Assembly: GCF_001625305.1 (NCBI RefSeq) | Contig: NW_017804353.1 | Location: 5,891,037 to 5,955,036 of the forward strand | Origin: Branchiostoma belcheri | Taxonomy: Eukaryota > Chordata > Leptocardii > Amphioxiformes > Branchiostomatidae | Direction: 5' to 3' | Length of the DNA: 64,000 nucleotides | Part shown: positions 51,433 to 57,010 of the stretch, piece after piece | How the letters are laid out: every line of letters starts with the position of its first letter | Numbering within the stretch: the stretch's first letter is position 1 | Program-made: the position numbers and the translations under genes | The notes under the pieces: generated by a model | The model's database searches: none | Told to the model about the DNA's origin: nothing | Seen by the model: the letters and a program-made list of their open reading frames with translations, nothing else

Positions 51433-53502
51433 ACACGTACATTAACATCGCCACAAAAAAAGCTTTAAAAATCAAGAATTAGCTATAACCTTACTTGAGA
51501 AAAAAAAGGGAAGAAAAAAATTAATAGAAATTACTTCAGATCAAGTTAGACTAAATGTTCAATGACATTTATTTTGCATAGTAACATGCCTACCGGTTTG
51601 AGTATACGTACAGGTCACAACAAAGGAATAGCTTGTATTACACATAGTCAAGCGAGCACTAGAAGTAGTACAGTTCAGTTCAGTGTTCCTACATTATGTA
51701 CAGGTAACTCTAACCTTGTATGTGTTTACACAAGGTAACGCTACCGGGAGCTACACATAACATAGAACGTGTCGTGGGTCGTGTGGCGTAGAGGCAGAGT
51801 GCGTGACTCGGAACCTAGAGGTCCCGGGTTCGAGACCTGACATGCCACCGATCTTGTGCCCTTGGGAAAGGCACTTTACACGACTTTCCTCACTTCGCTC
51901 AGGTAAAAATGTGTATTGTCCTGTCATGTATTTGTCCCTTGTGTTGGTGGCGGCATTTATATAAGTTGAAAAAACTTGAGTGTCTTGAATTATGAACATT
52001 TTTTCTATATTCCAACATGTAATGACAAGACGTGGTGACGGCACACTCAAGTTTTTTCAACTTCTATTTATGCCACCACCAACACAGGGGACAAATACAT
52101 GACAGGACAATACTCATTTACACCTGAGCGAAGTGAGGAAAGTCGTGTAAAGTGGGCAAGGGCACAAGATCGGTGGCATGTCAGGACTCGAACCCGGGAC
52201 CTCTTGGTTCCGAGTCGGCCACTCTGCCACACGACCCACAGTGTTCCTACATCATGTAAAGGTAAGTCTAACCTGTGTTTACACAATGTTTGGCTGCCGG
52301 GAGCTACATAAGAACTTTATTGACACAACAAAAGTACAGCGACCTTCGTAAGGTCTAAAACTACATGTAGACATGCCAAAAAGTTACTCAAGCAACGGGA
52401 TATGATTTTGGAAACGGCCATACTACCTGAAACGTCTGACTGTTTCCAAAATCATATCCAGTTGTTGAGTGACTGATTTTTGGCGTATCATATTACCTGG
52501 ATGTCTAACCTTCATCGACGTACATGTAGACATACATGTACATACAAACACATGGGTACAACCTATGTACAATACAATATATGTGTCAACTTATACTACT
52601 TGTTCTAAGGTCTAAACATTCTTTGATATATTTACCTATTTGTACACAGTAAGGGTTATTACCTTCTAGGGTGAAATTAAATTTATCTGTAGCATGAAAT
52701 GGAACAAATTCTGTTGAGCAAGCGGAGAGAAGGTTGAACAGCTTTGTGCGTTTATCGTTATATAGTGGACAATCCATAATAAAATGTTGTTCGTCTTCAA
52801 TATCATAGGGACAGAATGGACAAAACCTCTGGTATATCTGTGATGTAACATAACCTGTACTTAGAGCGTTCTATCTAAAGACATTCAATTCATTATCAAC
52901 ATATTATCCCATAGCACTGTGCTGTAAGGCAAAAAATACGCGGTAACTTGTTTTGTATCGTAGGCTAGTTCTAGCTATTTAAAGGCGCAAACAAAAATGA
53001 AGGCACTCCCTTCGTAGCTTGTTTTTTTTTTTTTTTTTGCTATTTCAAACTCTTAAGTATGAAATGTGCTAAGAAATGAATAAGAAAGAATTTTTTGTCG
53101 TTTTGTTGCTCCATTGGATACCTTTCATTTTTTCCTATATTCCAACATCTAATCACAAGACGTGGTGACGGCACTCTCAAGTTTTTTCAACTTATATTAA
53201 TGCCGCCACCAACACAGGGGACAATACAATACTCAAAGTCGTGTAAAGTGCCTTTCCCAAGGGCACAAGATCAGTGGCATGTCAGGACTCGAACCCGGGA
53301 CCTCTTGATTCCGAATCGAGCACTCTGCCGCTACGCCACACGACCCCACATACCTTTAATTCATTTATGGTAAAAAAAAAGGCAGATAAAATTGCCCAGA
53401 ACTGAAAGTCTTACCTTGAGACGTACTCTGTCCCAGCGAAACGGACACGGCTGAAATCACCACCGCTAAACAAGCGAACACCGCCCGCGCTCCTCCTGCC
53501 AT
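14976..53502 (-). CDS. DUOX: Dual oxidase (peroxidase-like, EF-hand NADPH oxidase), complete
   Basis: Membrane flavocytochrome that moves electrons from cytosolic NADPH through FAD and two haems to oxygen, releasing hydrogen peroxide outside. Coding exons in transcript order: 53415-53502, 50267-50365, 48542-48703, 46488-46678, 46021-46094, 45241-45401, 44115-44281, 43521-43581, 42994-43099, 40699-40810, 38874-39000, 37987-38159, 36615-36805, 36111-36226, 35213-35380, 32337-32465, 31684-31886, 30089-30274, 29355-29571, 28271-28364, 27108-27289, 26204-26306, 24836-25059, 23474-23704, 22934-23027, 22402-22451, 21840-22000, 21110-21230, 20421-20650, 19401-19559, 18431-18586, 16066-16194, 14976-15101. 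Every junction is GT-AG and every phase agrees; the sum is 4,791 nt, 1,596 residues plus stop, close to vertebrate DUOX (about 1,550). The C-terminus HHSENF followed by stop is typical. DUOXA lies divergently upstream. Exon borders come from reading the sequence, so one or two may be off by a few bases. Confidence 0.97.
15720..16012 (+). mobile_element. LINE 3' end, truncated, (CATT)n tail
   Basis: A short remnant ends in CAATAAAGGTCGTC followed by CATTCATTCATTCATT, the microsatellite tail usual for CR1/L2-like LINE 3' ends. It lies antisense in the DUOX intron between exons 32 and 33. Confidence 0.55.
16460..18430 (-). repeat. Tandem array of the DUOX exon 31 3' end plus its splice donor
   Basis: Downstream of exon 31 (ends at 18431) the last about 50 bp of the exon and its donor are repeated. 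Clear copies start at 18328, 18212, 18082 and 16672; decayed ones lie near 16551 and 16466. Spacing is about 103-130 bp. The copy at 18082-18134 still reads [17 protein letters not shown] followed by a GTAAGG donor, exactly like the exon end. No copy has the 5' part of the exon or an acceptor, so they cannot be whole exons. A LINE (16811-18069) splits the array. Confidence 0.85.
16811..18069 (+). mobile_element. 5'-truncated non-LTR retrotransposon with reverse transcriptase
   Basis: An open frame through 17882 encodes the RT palm and thumb: [35 protein letters not shown], the catalytic YVDD (in [10 protein letters not shown]), [28 protein letters not shown] and [13 protein letters not shown]. 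This is typical of the CR1/L2/Jockey group. The frame enters from the truncated 5' end, so no genuine start codon is present. The 3' end has CAATAAACC and an ATTGATTGATTG tail. The 12-bp word GTGTGTCCTTAC occurs at 16799-16810 and 18070-18081, a target-site duplication. It is antisense to DUOX. Confidence 0.93.
19665..19721. repeat. Perfect 20-bp hairpin in a DUOX intron
   Basis: CGGTTTTGCCGCCGAGGGAC at 19665-19684 is exactly reverse-complementary to 19702-19721, with a 17-base loop. It lies 106 bp before exon 30. Weaker inverted similarity continues outward (GGGGAGCGACG against a GGGAGTGACG-like end), so it may be the core of a MITE. A structured RNA is the alternative. Confidence 0.7.
22130..22257 (-). 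mobile_element. tRNA-derived SINE, truncated
   Basis: Tail part of the main SINE family in this window (GGTGACAGCACACTCAAG, then ATGCCGCCACCAACACAG); the tRNA-like head is missing. Lies in the DUOX intron between exons 26 and 27. Confidence 0.75.
23224..23263 (+). ncRNA. Hammerhead-like motif, diverged copy
   Basis: TTGAGGAA, then GGTGAC (23231-23236), an 11-base loop, GTCACC (23248-23253), then GAAA. It resembles the two better cores at 25859-25888 and 26053-26083 but with a G-C pair in the stem where those have A-T. The CTGATGA box is mutated, so no activity is expected. Confidence 0.35.
23782..23960 (-). mobile_element. tRNA-derived SINE
   Basis: Same family as 51776, with an internal deletion. 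The head, on the minus strand, keeps GTGGCGTAGCGGCAGAGTG (A-box side) and a decayed B-box. In the DUOX intron between exons 23 and 24, 78 bp upstream of exon 24's acceptor. Confidence 0.75.
24646..24790. mobile_element. Short inverted-repeat MITE, family H
   Basis: Ends TGCTAAGGTCACATTTC and GAAATATGACCTTAGCA are inverted. A longer relative lies at 39046-39256. It ends about 45 bp from the DUOX exon 23 donor. Confidence 0.6.
25170..25330 (+). repeat. Dispersed LINE-type 3' end
   Basis: AGTTATCAGTAGTTCTAT, then a stretch ending CAAGAATTTGCAATAAA, nearly the same as 41360-41470. Probably the 3' end of one LINE family; no coding part is attached. Confidence 0.5.
25808..26128. mobile_element. 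Inverted-repeat element with two hammerhead-ribozyme-like cores
   Basis: Two arms of about 115 bp are inverted (TAGCAAAG, TTTTTATCACAACCATTTAT, GCCGACGTTTCGATGACCGT and so on). Each arm holds a hammerhead-like core: on the plus strand CTGATGA at 26053-26059, stem GATGAC/GTCATC, then GAAAC at 26078-26082; on the minus strand the same boxes at 25888-25882 and 25863-25859. The minus copy also has GCC before CTGATGA and GGC after GUC, a possible stem I. Penelope-like elements carry such ribozymes, which suggests the origin. No stem III beyond a bare C/G is visible, which is the weak point. Confidence 0.6.
26780..26905 (+). mobile_element. LINE 3' end with AATCA-type tail
   Basis: TTGCAATTTCAATAAATC is followed by repeated AAATC/TAATC units, the usual tail of a 5'-truncated LINE. 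Nothing coding remains. Confidence 0.5.
26944..27093. repeat. Three tandem 50-bp units beside the exon 21 donor
   Basis: Three nearly identical units contain GTGTTACGCC, GAAGGGCGGTTATACC and GGCTATACAGATAC. The array stops 15 bp before the DUOX exon 21 donor (exon end 27108). A related single unit is at about 26548, and an inverted one near 57655, so the unit also occurs as a dispersed repeat. Confidence 0.85.
27880..28240 (+). mobile_element. LINE 3' end with AGAAT tail
   Basis: A frame fragment ([17 protein letters not shown]) resembles the extreme C-terminus of CR1/L2 ORF2. A non-coding 3' end follows, then (ATAGA)n. It lies antisense in the DUOX intron between exons 20 and 21. Confidence 0.6.
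29885..30075. repeat. 12-bp minisatellite beside the exon 18 donor
   Basis: About 15 degenerate copies of GCAGATACGTGT stop 14 bp from the DUOX exon 18 donor (exon end 30089). On the minus strand the exon reading frame stays open through the array, giving a Cys/Thr/Tyr-rich repeat peptide if the intron is retained. Confidence 0.88.
30530..30670 (+). repeat. Interspersed repeat family F
   Basis: CTGTAAGGTTTGAACA, then GACCCCTACTCTTTTT and AGGCGTGGCTCTCC. The same words occur at 4590-4660 and 29140-29240. Old, diverged, non-coding. Confidence 0.5.
31158..31250 (-). repeat. Duplicated DUOX exon 17 3' end with donor
   Basis: On the minus strand, ATGAAGATTACTAAGGAGTA followed by TCACCTG/gtaaga copies the exon 17 end (MKIPKEYDL and its donor) at about 31160-31195. 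A second, shorter copy, AGTATGACCTG/gtaggt, lies at about 31230-31244. The true exon ends at 31684. About 390 bp of other sequence separates these copies from the exon. Confidence 0.75.
33038..33070 (+). repeat. Short telomere-like TTAGGT repeats
   Basis: GGGTTAGGTTTAGGTTTAGG just outside the left end of the foldback palindrome. The hexamer is TTAGGT, not the chordate telomere TTAGGG; possibly a repair or insertion scar. Confidence 0.4.
33084..35037. mobile_element. Foldback-type element: 1.95-kb palindrome with terminal 20-bp tandem repeats
   Basis: The left arm (about 33084-33903) and right arm (about 34079-35037) are inverted copies around a spacer of about 175 bp. Each arm begins with GAAGGCCCATAGG, followed by about 11 copies of a 20-bp unit (ACTTTGTATTTTCTATGGGT), then a unique part of about 540 bp. 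The right arm has an extra block of about 155 bp at roughly 34629-34785. Long inverted arms with outer tandem repeats are the hallmark of foldback transposons. It lies in the DUOX intron between exons 15 and 16. Open frames inside the repeats are by-products of the 20-bp period. Confidence 0.88.
35500..35640. repeat. Inverted-repeat family E, copy
   Basis: GTTAGACATCCAGGTAATA, then ATTACTCAAGCAACTGG, its inverse TCCAGTTGCTTGAG and TTTTTGGCGTTA. Related copies at about 41090-41225 and 52375-52520. Forms a hairpin. Confidence 0.55.
36322..36378. repeat. (TC)n(TG)n microsatellite
   Basis: About 20 bp of TC followed by about 37 bp of TG in the DUOX intron between exons 13 and 14. Confidence 0.9.
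36856..37060. mobile_element. MITE related to the 9450 element
   Basis: Shares ATAACCACCGAATAAACCACC and CTATATGATAATGTAGTTTG with the 9450-9990 element, plus a local palindrome GTGGTCGGTTATT/AATAACCGACCAC. In the DUOX intron between exons 12 and 13. Confidence 0.65.
38237..38470 (+). mobile_element. Truncated Harbinger-like MITE (subfamily of 49827)
   Basis: The left end, CAGCAAGA...ATGTGTGACATCAGCGTGCG, and interior words such as GTGGTCAACATGCC and AAGGCTCTGATTTAATG match the complete copy at 49827-50221. The right end is lost. Confidence 0.65.
39046..39256. mobile_element. Inverted-repeat MITE, family H
   Basis: ATGCTTAGGTCACATTTC and AACTGGGGCCCGGC on the left are mirrored by GGCCGGGCCCCG and TTGTGACCCCAGCAT on the right. 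GC-rich subterminal arms, non-coding, about 45 bp upstream of DUOX exon 11's acceptor. Confidence 0.65.
39280..39850 (-). mobile_element. LINE 3' fragment with C-terminal ORF2 piece
   Basis: A minus-strand frame (39423-39791) encodes [16 protein letters not shown], then [19 protein letters not shown], a CCHC-like C-terminal segment found after the RT in several LINE ORF2 proteins. The 3' end carries the GAATGAATGAATGAA-type tail near 39280. In the DUOX intron between exons 10 and 11. Confidence 0.7.
40410..40690 (-). mobile_element. LINE ORF2 C-terminal fragment beside the exon 10 donor
   Basis: The frame encodes [17 protein letters not shown] and [12 protein letters not shown], the typical extreme C-terminus of CR1/L2-like elements. 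It begins within about 10 bp of the DUOX exon 10 donor (40698) and has the same orientation as the gene. Confidence 0.65.
40930..41470 (+). mobile_element. LINE 3' fragment with internal duplication
   Basis: The frame encodes [20 protein letters not shown]. The DNA for [10 protein letters not shown] occurs again near 41138-41170. The 3' end shares AGTTATCAGTAGTTCTAT and TTTGCAATAAA with 25170-25330. Confidence 0.6.
42120..42600 (+). mobile_element. LINE ORF2 C-terminal fragment
   Basis: The frame encodes [20 protein letters not shown], again the region after the RT of a non-LTR element, and continues to a 3' end with GTGCAATTAATAAAAAA. In the DUOX intron between exons 9 and 10. Confidence 0.6.
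42834..42922. repeat. 16-bp inverted repeat
   Basis: AGTCTGGTTACCAAAC and GTTTGGTAACCAGACT are exact complements separated by 57 bp; it lies 72 bp downstream of the DUOX exon 9 donor. Likely a small MITE remnant. Confidence 0.6.
43728..43890 (+). repeat. Interspersed repeat family C, copy 1
   Basis: GCAGTTTTTAGGACTTGG, then CCAATGTGTATTGACCCTCG and TACTGGAAGGGCCCTTGG. The reverse complement is recognisable at 56440-56600. Non-coding. Confidence 0.6.
44331..44598. mobile_element. TIR element with target-site duplication next to exon 7
   Basis: Short inverted ends (GGCCTGCATG and GCATGCGGGCC) enclose degenerate ATTACGCTCTACG-like repeats. CCTCAGAAGAG occurs at 44320-44330 and 44599-44609, an 11-bp target duplication. 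The element lies about 50 bp upstream of the DUOX exon 7 acceptor, near the likely branch-point region. Confidence 0.7.
44890..45175 (-). repeat. Interspersed repeat family G, copy 2
   Basis: Contains GTTCCAGAACAAGCTGCTAG, AAAACCGGAAGTTTCCACTG and ACCAAATATCAACAC; the inverse is at 62035-62480. Confidence 0.6.
45457..45720 (+). repeat. Interspersed repeat family A, copy 2 (uninterrupted)
   Basis: TGTTTACCGAAGGAAAAC, GTTGGGTTACATTATATTGC, then AACATTAATGCATTTGC. At the last word the third copy (49583) carries a MITE, so this copy acts as the empty site. Confidence 0.75.
47314..47333. other. Assembly gap (20 N)
   Basis: Twenty N bases in the DUOX intron between exons 3 and 4. A fixed-size filler hides an unknown length; no coding exon is missing there, because phases on both sides agree. 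Confidence 0.99.
47756..48146. mobile_element. Harbinger-like MITE, subfamily 1
   Basis: Ends GGCCAGACCGTCTTAATT and AATTAAGACGGTGTGGCC are inverted. Next inside come ATGGATGACATCCGCGCGCG and its inverse. Flanked by TTA on the left and TAA on the right; 391 bp. TWA duplications and GGCC ends fit PIF/Harbinger. Confidence 0.8.
49049..49437. mobile_element. Harbinger-like MITE, subfamily 2
   Basis: Ends GGCCATGTTGATTTGATTAT and ATAATCAAATCAACATGGCC, followed inward by GGATGACATCCGCGCGCG. Exact TTA duplication at 49046-49048 and 49438-49440; 389 bp. Confidence 0.85.
49583..50260 (+). repeat. Interspersed repeat family A, copy 3, split by a MITE
   Basis: TGTTTACCTTTGCAGAAGG, GCTGGGTTACATCATGTTGC, AACATTA, then the MITE 49827-50221, then TTATGCATGTGTTTTGC. 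The repeat ends about 10 bp from the DUOX exon 2 donor (exon end 50267). Confidence 0.75.
49827..50221. mobile_element. Harbinger-like MITE, subfamily 3, nested
   Basis: Ends GGCCACAGCAAGTAATTTTT and AAATTTACTTGCTGTGGCC, inner ATGGATGACATCAGCGCGCG. TTA duplication at 49824-49826 and 50222-50224. Inserted in repeat A; the 45457 copy shows the uninterrupted site. Confidence 0.87.
50432..50546 (+). mobile_element. tRNA-derived SINE, 3'-truncated
   Basis: The head has GTGTGGCGCAGCGGCAGCGT and the B-box GGTTCGAGTCC; the body stops after CACGACTTTCCTGG. Just upstream of exon 2, in DUOX intron 1. Confidence 0.8.
50621..50856 (+). mobile_element. tRNA-derived SINE, full length
   Basis: Head GTCGTGTGGCGTAGTGGCAG, B-box GGTTCGAGTCC, body GGTGGCGGCATAAAATAAG, ending in TGTTGGAATATAAAAAAAAA. 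In DUOX intron 1. Confidence 0.85.
50979..51221 (-). mobile_element. tRNA-derived SINE, opposite orientation
   Basis: Same family as 50621 on the other strand, about 120 bp away, so the two can form a long hairpin in a DUOX intron 1 transcript. Confidence 0.85.
51369..51429. repeat. (GA)n microsatellite
   Basis: About 60 bp of AG/GA with a G-rich interruption, in DUOX intron 1. Confidence 0.9.
51776..51999 (+). mobile_element. tRNA-derived SINE
   Basis: Head GTGGCGTAGAGGCAGAGTGC, B-box GGTTCGAGACC, body to TTGTGTTGGTGGCGGCATT. It is followed almost directly by an inverted copy at 52009. Confidence 0.85.
52009..52238 (-). mobile_element. tRNA-derived SINE, inverted partner of 51776
   Basis: Tail-to-tail with the previous copy, giving arms of about 200 bp separated by only a few bases. 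In DUOX intron 1. Confidence 0.85.
52309..52870 (-). mobile_element. LINE 3' fragment, interrupted by hairpin repeat E
   Basis: The inverse of CAATAAAGTTCT marks the 3' end near 52320. The frame at 52586-52777 encodes [20 protein letters not shown], the LINE C-terminal type seen at 39423. Between them a hairpin (TATGATTTTGGAAAC and its inverse, 52400-52455) belongs to family E. Confidence 0.6.
53133..53346 (-). mobile_element. tRNA-derived SINE
   Basis: Ends in the inverse of GGGTCGTGTGGCGTAGCGGC with an intact B-box; body shortened. In DUOX intron 1, 70 bp from the first coding exon. Confidence 0.85.
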
Positions 53503-53660
53503 GCTGCGGTTGACTACTCAAAATGCTTCTCCCGCTTTCTAGAACCCTTTTTTTTATGGTAGCAAAGTTCATCTAGCGTCTGATTTACCCCCTACAGCTG
53601 CCAACTTTTCCGCTCTTCCAAGAACAGGAAATATAAGAGTGTTATTTGTAGGTTACGCGT
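53503..53660 (-). promoter_or_regulatory. DUOX 5' flank with candidate promoter words
   Basis: Upstream of the DUOX start codon (minus strand) are a heat-shock-type inverted pair TTCTAGAA (53537-53544), an ETS-type GGAA/TTCC site and a weak TATA-like TTATATTT near 53630. The transcription start is not known and none of these words is decisive. Confidence 0.25.
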
Positions 53661-53973
53661 GCCGGGGTGAAGTTATCTTTAGAGCGTCTTTATTGTATGT
53701 ACATGTTTACACAATATGTGGGTAACAACCAATGGGCGTCTTAGGACAATGCGTTTCTCGGTAGAGGAAACAGACATCATGTGATGAGGTCATCCGTAAT
53801 TAGCCGGACTACGTCTTTTAGTTGTAACCATCCGAGGTGAAAAAAGTAGTCCATGAAATCGCTGGTCAGTGCACCTTTTCACAAACATATTAGTAACTTA
53901 TTGACAAGTAGTTGTGCTTACAGGTGTGTGTTGTGTTGTGCATACTCCGTACACATTTTTTCATATACATGCA

Positions 53974-54220
53974 TATTCCAAAATTTTATGACTAGACATG
54001 GTGACGGCACACTTAAGTTTTATCAACTTATATTCTATGCCGCCACCAACACAGGGGACAAAACAGGACAGAACAATACTCATTTTTACTTAAGTGAAGA
54101 GAAGAAAGTCGACGTGTAAAGTGCCTTTCCAAAGGGCACAAGATCGGTAGCATGTCAGGACTCGAACCCGGGACCTCTTGGTTCCGAGTCGAGCGCTCTG
54201 CCGCTACGCCACACGACCCC
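53974..54220 (-). mobile_element. tRNA-derived SINE in the DUOX/DUOXA upstream region
   Basis: Full-length copy with inverse GTGGCGTAGCGGCAGAGCGC and an intact B-box, about 470 bp upstream of the DUOX start codon. Confidence 0.85.
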
Positions 54221-54361
54221 AAGACTTCAGCTATCTTGTGCTTGTCGCAGGTCTAAGTGTACGGTACTTTGTACCATAACGTCGCTGAGAACCCTACCAA
54301 CAAACCAAAAAAAAATCCAATCCTCCCCACCGATTGCCTATCAGCCTTCATAACCTTTAGT

Positions 54362-54440
54362 CCACAAATACCTGTGCGGGATTCGAACCCGCGACCTAAC
54401 CTTGTGGCCTTTGAACTTTTGAAATTCCTACGAGACAACA
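54362..54440 (-). repeat. tRNA-like fragment (T-arm only)
   Basis: On the minus strand, GCGGGTTCGAATCCCGC forms a perfect T-arm, but acceptor, D and anticodon arms are not convincing. Probably the head of an old tRNA-derived SINE. Confidence 0.4.
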
Positions 54441-55249
54441 GCGTTCTAAATTAGGTATAATTAGCTGTAGTTTTTTCTTCAGAACCCGGACACTGACACT
54501 GTCCCTTACCGAGAAAGTCTTTTTCAGAAGATGTGTTATTCCGGGTAATTCTCTACTCATGCCCCACGCTACCCCCTTTTAGATATATTACGTATACCCC
54601 AGGTATTGTGTAACAGGCATGCAATGCTTACTGTGACAACACAGCGAAGCCGCAGCGCCTTTGTACCTATTGTGGCTCATTTCTAAAGTCTTTTGTTATC
54701 CCTCCGCACGCCTACTCTGACCCTCGGACCTGTACACATTACATACCTGTACGTACATGTACAGTCTTGGGGAACTTCGGAACAGGAGCTGAAGAAAAGG
54801 GCGTCAGTAGCAGGGAACACGTCCAGGCAAGAAGCACAGTTGACAACCTAGCAAGTAAGGTGACTTTATGTTAGAAACTAGACTTGACTATTTGTTTCTA
54901 TTTTAACCCTCTTTTTTAAAGATTTACTGTAATTTGATACATGTTAATATCCTTCTTTTACGTTCTGAGTATTTTAGCTTCTTTTAGGACAGTTCAAATT
55001 TTCGAGGTGTACTTTTTTTCTTCACTTTGTCATTTGTGTTAATTTTTATACTATGTTATCATACTATGTATTTATATATTAAGAAGATATTATACATTCA
55101 AGTAGCTTTTATGAACGACCAAATATTTCACAGCTCAGTCAACGAATTGCGGAAATGAAAAACGAATTTACTAAAAGTTTTGTGTGTGTTTTAAAGTCAG
55201 TCAAGTATATCCTGAATAATATTCAAATTATGAAATCAAGAGTATAAGG
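54441..55249. other. DUOX/DUOXA intergenic stretch
   Basis: No coding exon seen. The region around 54600-54870 is less AT-rich than what follows and contains AGCAA/gtaagg near 54854, a donor-like site on the DUOXA strand. Because DUOXA exon 59728 starts with an acceptor before its ATG, an untranslated first exon must lie upstream, possibly here. Confidence 0.35.
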
Positions 55250-55785
55250 CCCCCATTCCACAAAGACGACGCTCTCTCTGCGCTCCCTCTGAACTCTCTC
55301 TGCGCTCTCTCTGCGACTTCTCTGCGCTCTCTCTGTGACCTGAAATTGGCCGAATCGCGGAGAGAGCGACGAGAGATTAATAAGATCGCCATGTTTGGAA
55401 AATAAATTACTGTTGAGACCGTTCTGCGCTCGCTGTGCGCTCTCTGTGCGCTCTCACGGCGCTCTCACGGTGTTCTCACGGCGCTCTCATGGTGCTCTCA
55501 CGGCGCTCTCATGGCGCTCTCGTGGCGCTCTCACGGCGCTCTCACGGTGCTCTCACGGCGCTCTCATGGCGCTCTCACGGCGCTCTCTCGGCGCTCTCAC
55601 GGCGCTCATTGTTGGATCGCCGTCCTTGGCACTCTCACGGCGAGCCGGTTCAAAACAGTCGCCGAGGTGACGGCGCTCATGGCGCTCTCATATCGCGCTC
55701 CCTTGGCGATCTCTCGGCGCCCTCTCCGCGCTCTGGCCAATTTCAGGTCGCAGAGAGAGCGCCGTCTAAGTGGAATGGCTTTAGA
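55250..55785. mobile_element. MITE with internal 12-bp GC-rich minisatellite
   Basis: Ends CCATTCCACAAAGACGACGC and GCGCCGTCTAAGTGGAATGG are inverted, with further inverted GCGCTCTCTCTG/CAGAGAGAGCGC and CTGAAATTGGCC/GGCCAATTTCAG. The interior is about 20 copies of GCTCTCACGGC-like units. Open frames through it (Ser/Arg/Ala-rich repeats) are repeat artefacts. Confidence 0.8.
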
Positions 55786-56439
55786 AGAATCTTAGCTCTC
55801 AGTGAATAGTAAAAAAAGCACACACACACAAGTGGAACTTCGTATCCCAAAGCGCTGGAATATCAACGCCAATCATTGAAACTGATACTATTGAGCCAGA
55901 CGCGTCCATAGAAAAGGTATCACGAAAACCGTAACGCAATCTGGTGCGGTTACGAGTATCGCCGGGTTTTTCTCTTTAAAAATTACTTAACACAATCAAC
56001 AGTGGCGTGAATGTAAAGGTTTAAAATAACACAGACAGTATCAATTTGTGCTCCTGGCTACATTTGTCTCTACCAGACTAACTACGCTGGCTATATATAG
56101 GAGAATAATTGCCAGGGGAGTTTGGCCGCCTTGTAGGTTTGACTGGCCGGGCAAGGAGGGAAAGAAACTACCTCCCCGCGGCCGGACTCCCTTGGCCAAT
56201 TTTTCTCTCTTTTCTGCCGAATTCTATGATCCCGGTAGAAAGACTAGCTGGAGGAGGCTAGCTAGACATTGCGTCCTCGACTTTCCTCAATTCAGTCATA
56301 TCCATGTGTGAAATGGGTAGCTAATATCCGTTGGTAAGGGAGGTAAAACACGGTAGAAGGAGAGGGATGGGCTCCACCTTCCAAATCCATACCCTAAGTC
56401 ACAGTGGATCATCAACCCACTGCCCCTAAGGGCCCTTCC

Positions 56440-56600
56440 AGTAAAAAATTTTCGTCAGAATTTTGGGGATTTTCGCTCCAAGAGCTCGAGGGTCAATATA
56501 CATTGGGATAGTGTAGTTTCAGCTCAGTATGTAGATAGACAACTAGAACATTGACTTTGAAAAATCGGATTTCCAAGCCCTAAAAACTGCACTGGATAAC
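56440..56600 (-). repeat. Interspersed repeat family C, copy 2
   Basis: Reverse complement of 43728-43890: CGAGGGTCAATATACATTGG, GACTTTGAAAAATCGGATTT and CCTAAAAACTGCA. Confidence 0.6.
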
Positions 56601-56754
56601 TTTAACAAATCTACACACAAGCCAAAAACAGCGTAGGATACTTGGGGAAGGGGGTAGATGTAAAATGTTCTTAATACTATGGCTAGATAGACTTCATAAC
56701 GCTTATGTGGTTCAAACGTCTTTTTAGTGGTGCCATTTTGCCACTAGCTTCATC

Positions 56755-57010
56755 ATCATCATCATCATCATTCATCCTCCGTAGAGGTGGAGCATACAAA
56801 GTTAGTTCGCCACAACTGTCTGTCATACATCACTGAGAAAAGTTCATGTCCCTCCAAGCCAGTTTCAGTTTCAATAAGTTTCTTAACTGTTATGTTTGGG
56901 CGTCCAACTCTTCGCTTACAGGTATCAGGGTTCCAGATACTAGCTTCACCACTCCACAATCCACTAGTAAAAAAACAGCAACGCGAAAAACAAGCCATAG
57001 CCATCGTATA
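56755..57010 (-). mobile_element. RTE-like LINE C-terminal remnant
   Basis: A minus-strand frame encodes TCKRRVGRPNITVKKLIETE, ending in DRQLWRTNFV. The RRxGRP...RxxWR pattern is usual at the C-terminus of RTE-type ORF2. A (TCA)n run adjoins its 3' end. Confidence 0.55.

Larger units (their letters stand above)
36111..53502 (-). other. DUOX: DUOX exons 1-14: signal peptide and peroxidase-like ectodomain
   Basis: Residues 1-24 form a signal peptide (hydrophobic [17 protein letters not shown], followed by QS). Residues about 30-600 are the extracellular peroxidase-homology domain: [118 protein letters not shown] and [14 protein letters not shown]. Compared with haem peroxidases it keeps an Arg-x-x-Glu pair (R264, E267) and a proximal-type histidine (H357). 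The distal Asp-His-Asp position in FGQQVVEEV (116-124) is not conserved. Whether it binds haem cannot be decided from sequence. Confidence 0.9.

Noticed and set aside
50432-54220. Several tRNA-like A- and B-boxes
   Set aside because: They are heads of the same SINE family with a common body; none folds into a complete cloverleaf by inspection.
54700-54854. Untranslated first exon of DUOXA
   Set aside because: A donor-like site and the need for an upstream exon are suggestive, but no transcript or promoter evidence places it here; it is mentioned only as a possibility.
55395-55809. Ser/Arg/Ala-rich frames of about 90-124 residues
   Set aside because: They follow the 12-bp minisatellite of a MITE and are open in several frames at once.
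56048-56311. An 87-codon frame on the plus strand
   Set aside because: It crosses an inverted repeat, has no recognisable domain and lies between repeats; more likely a MITE.
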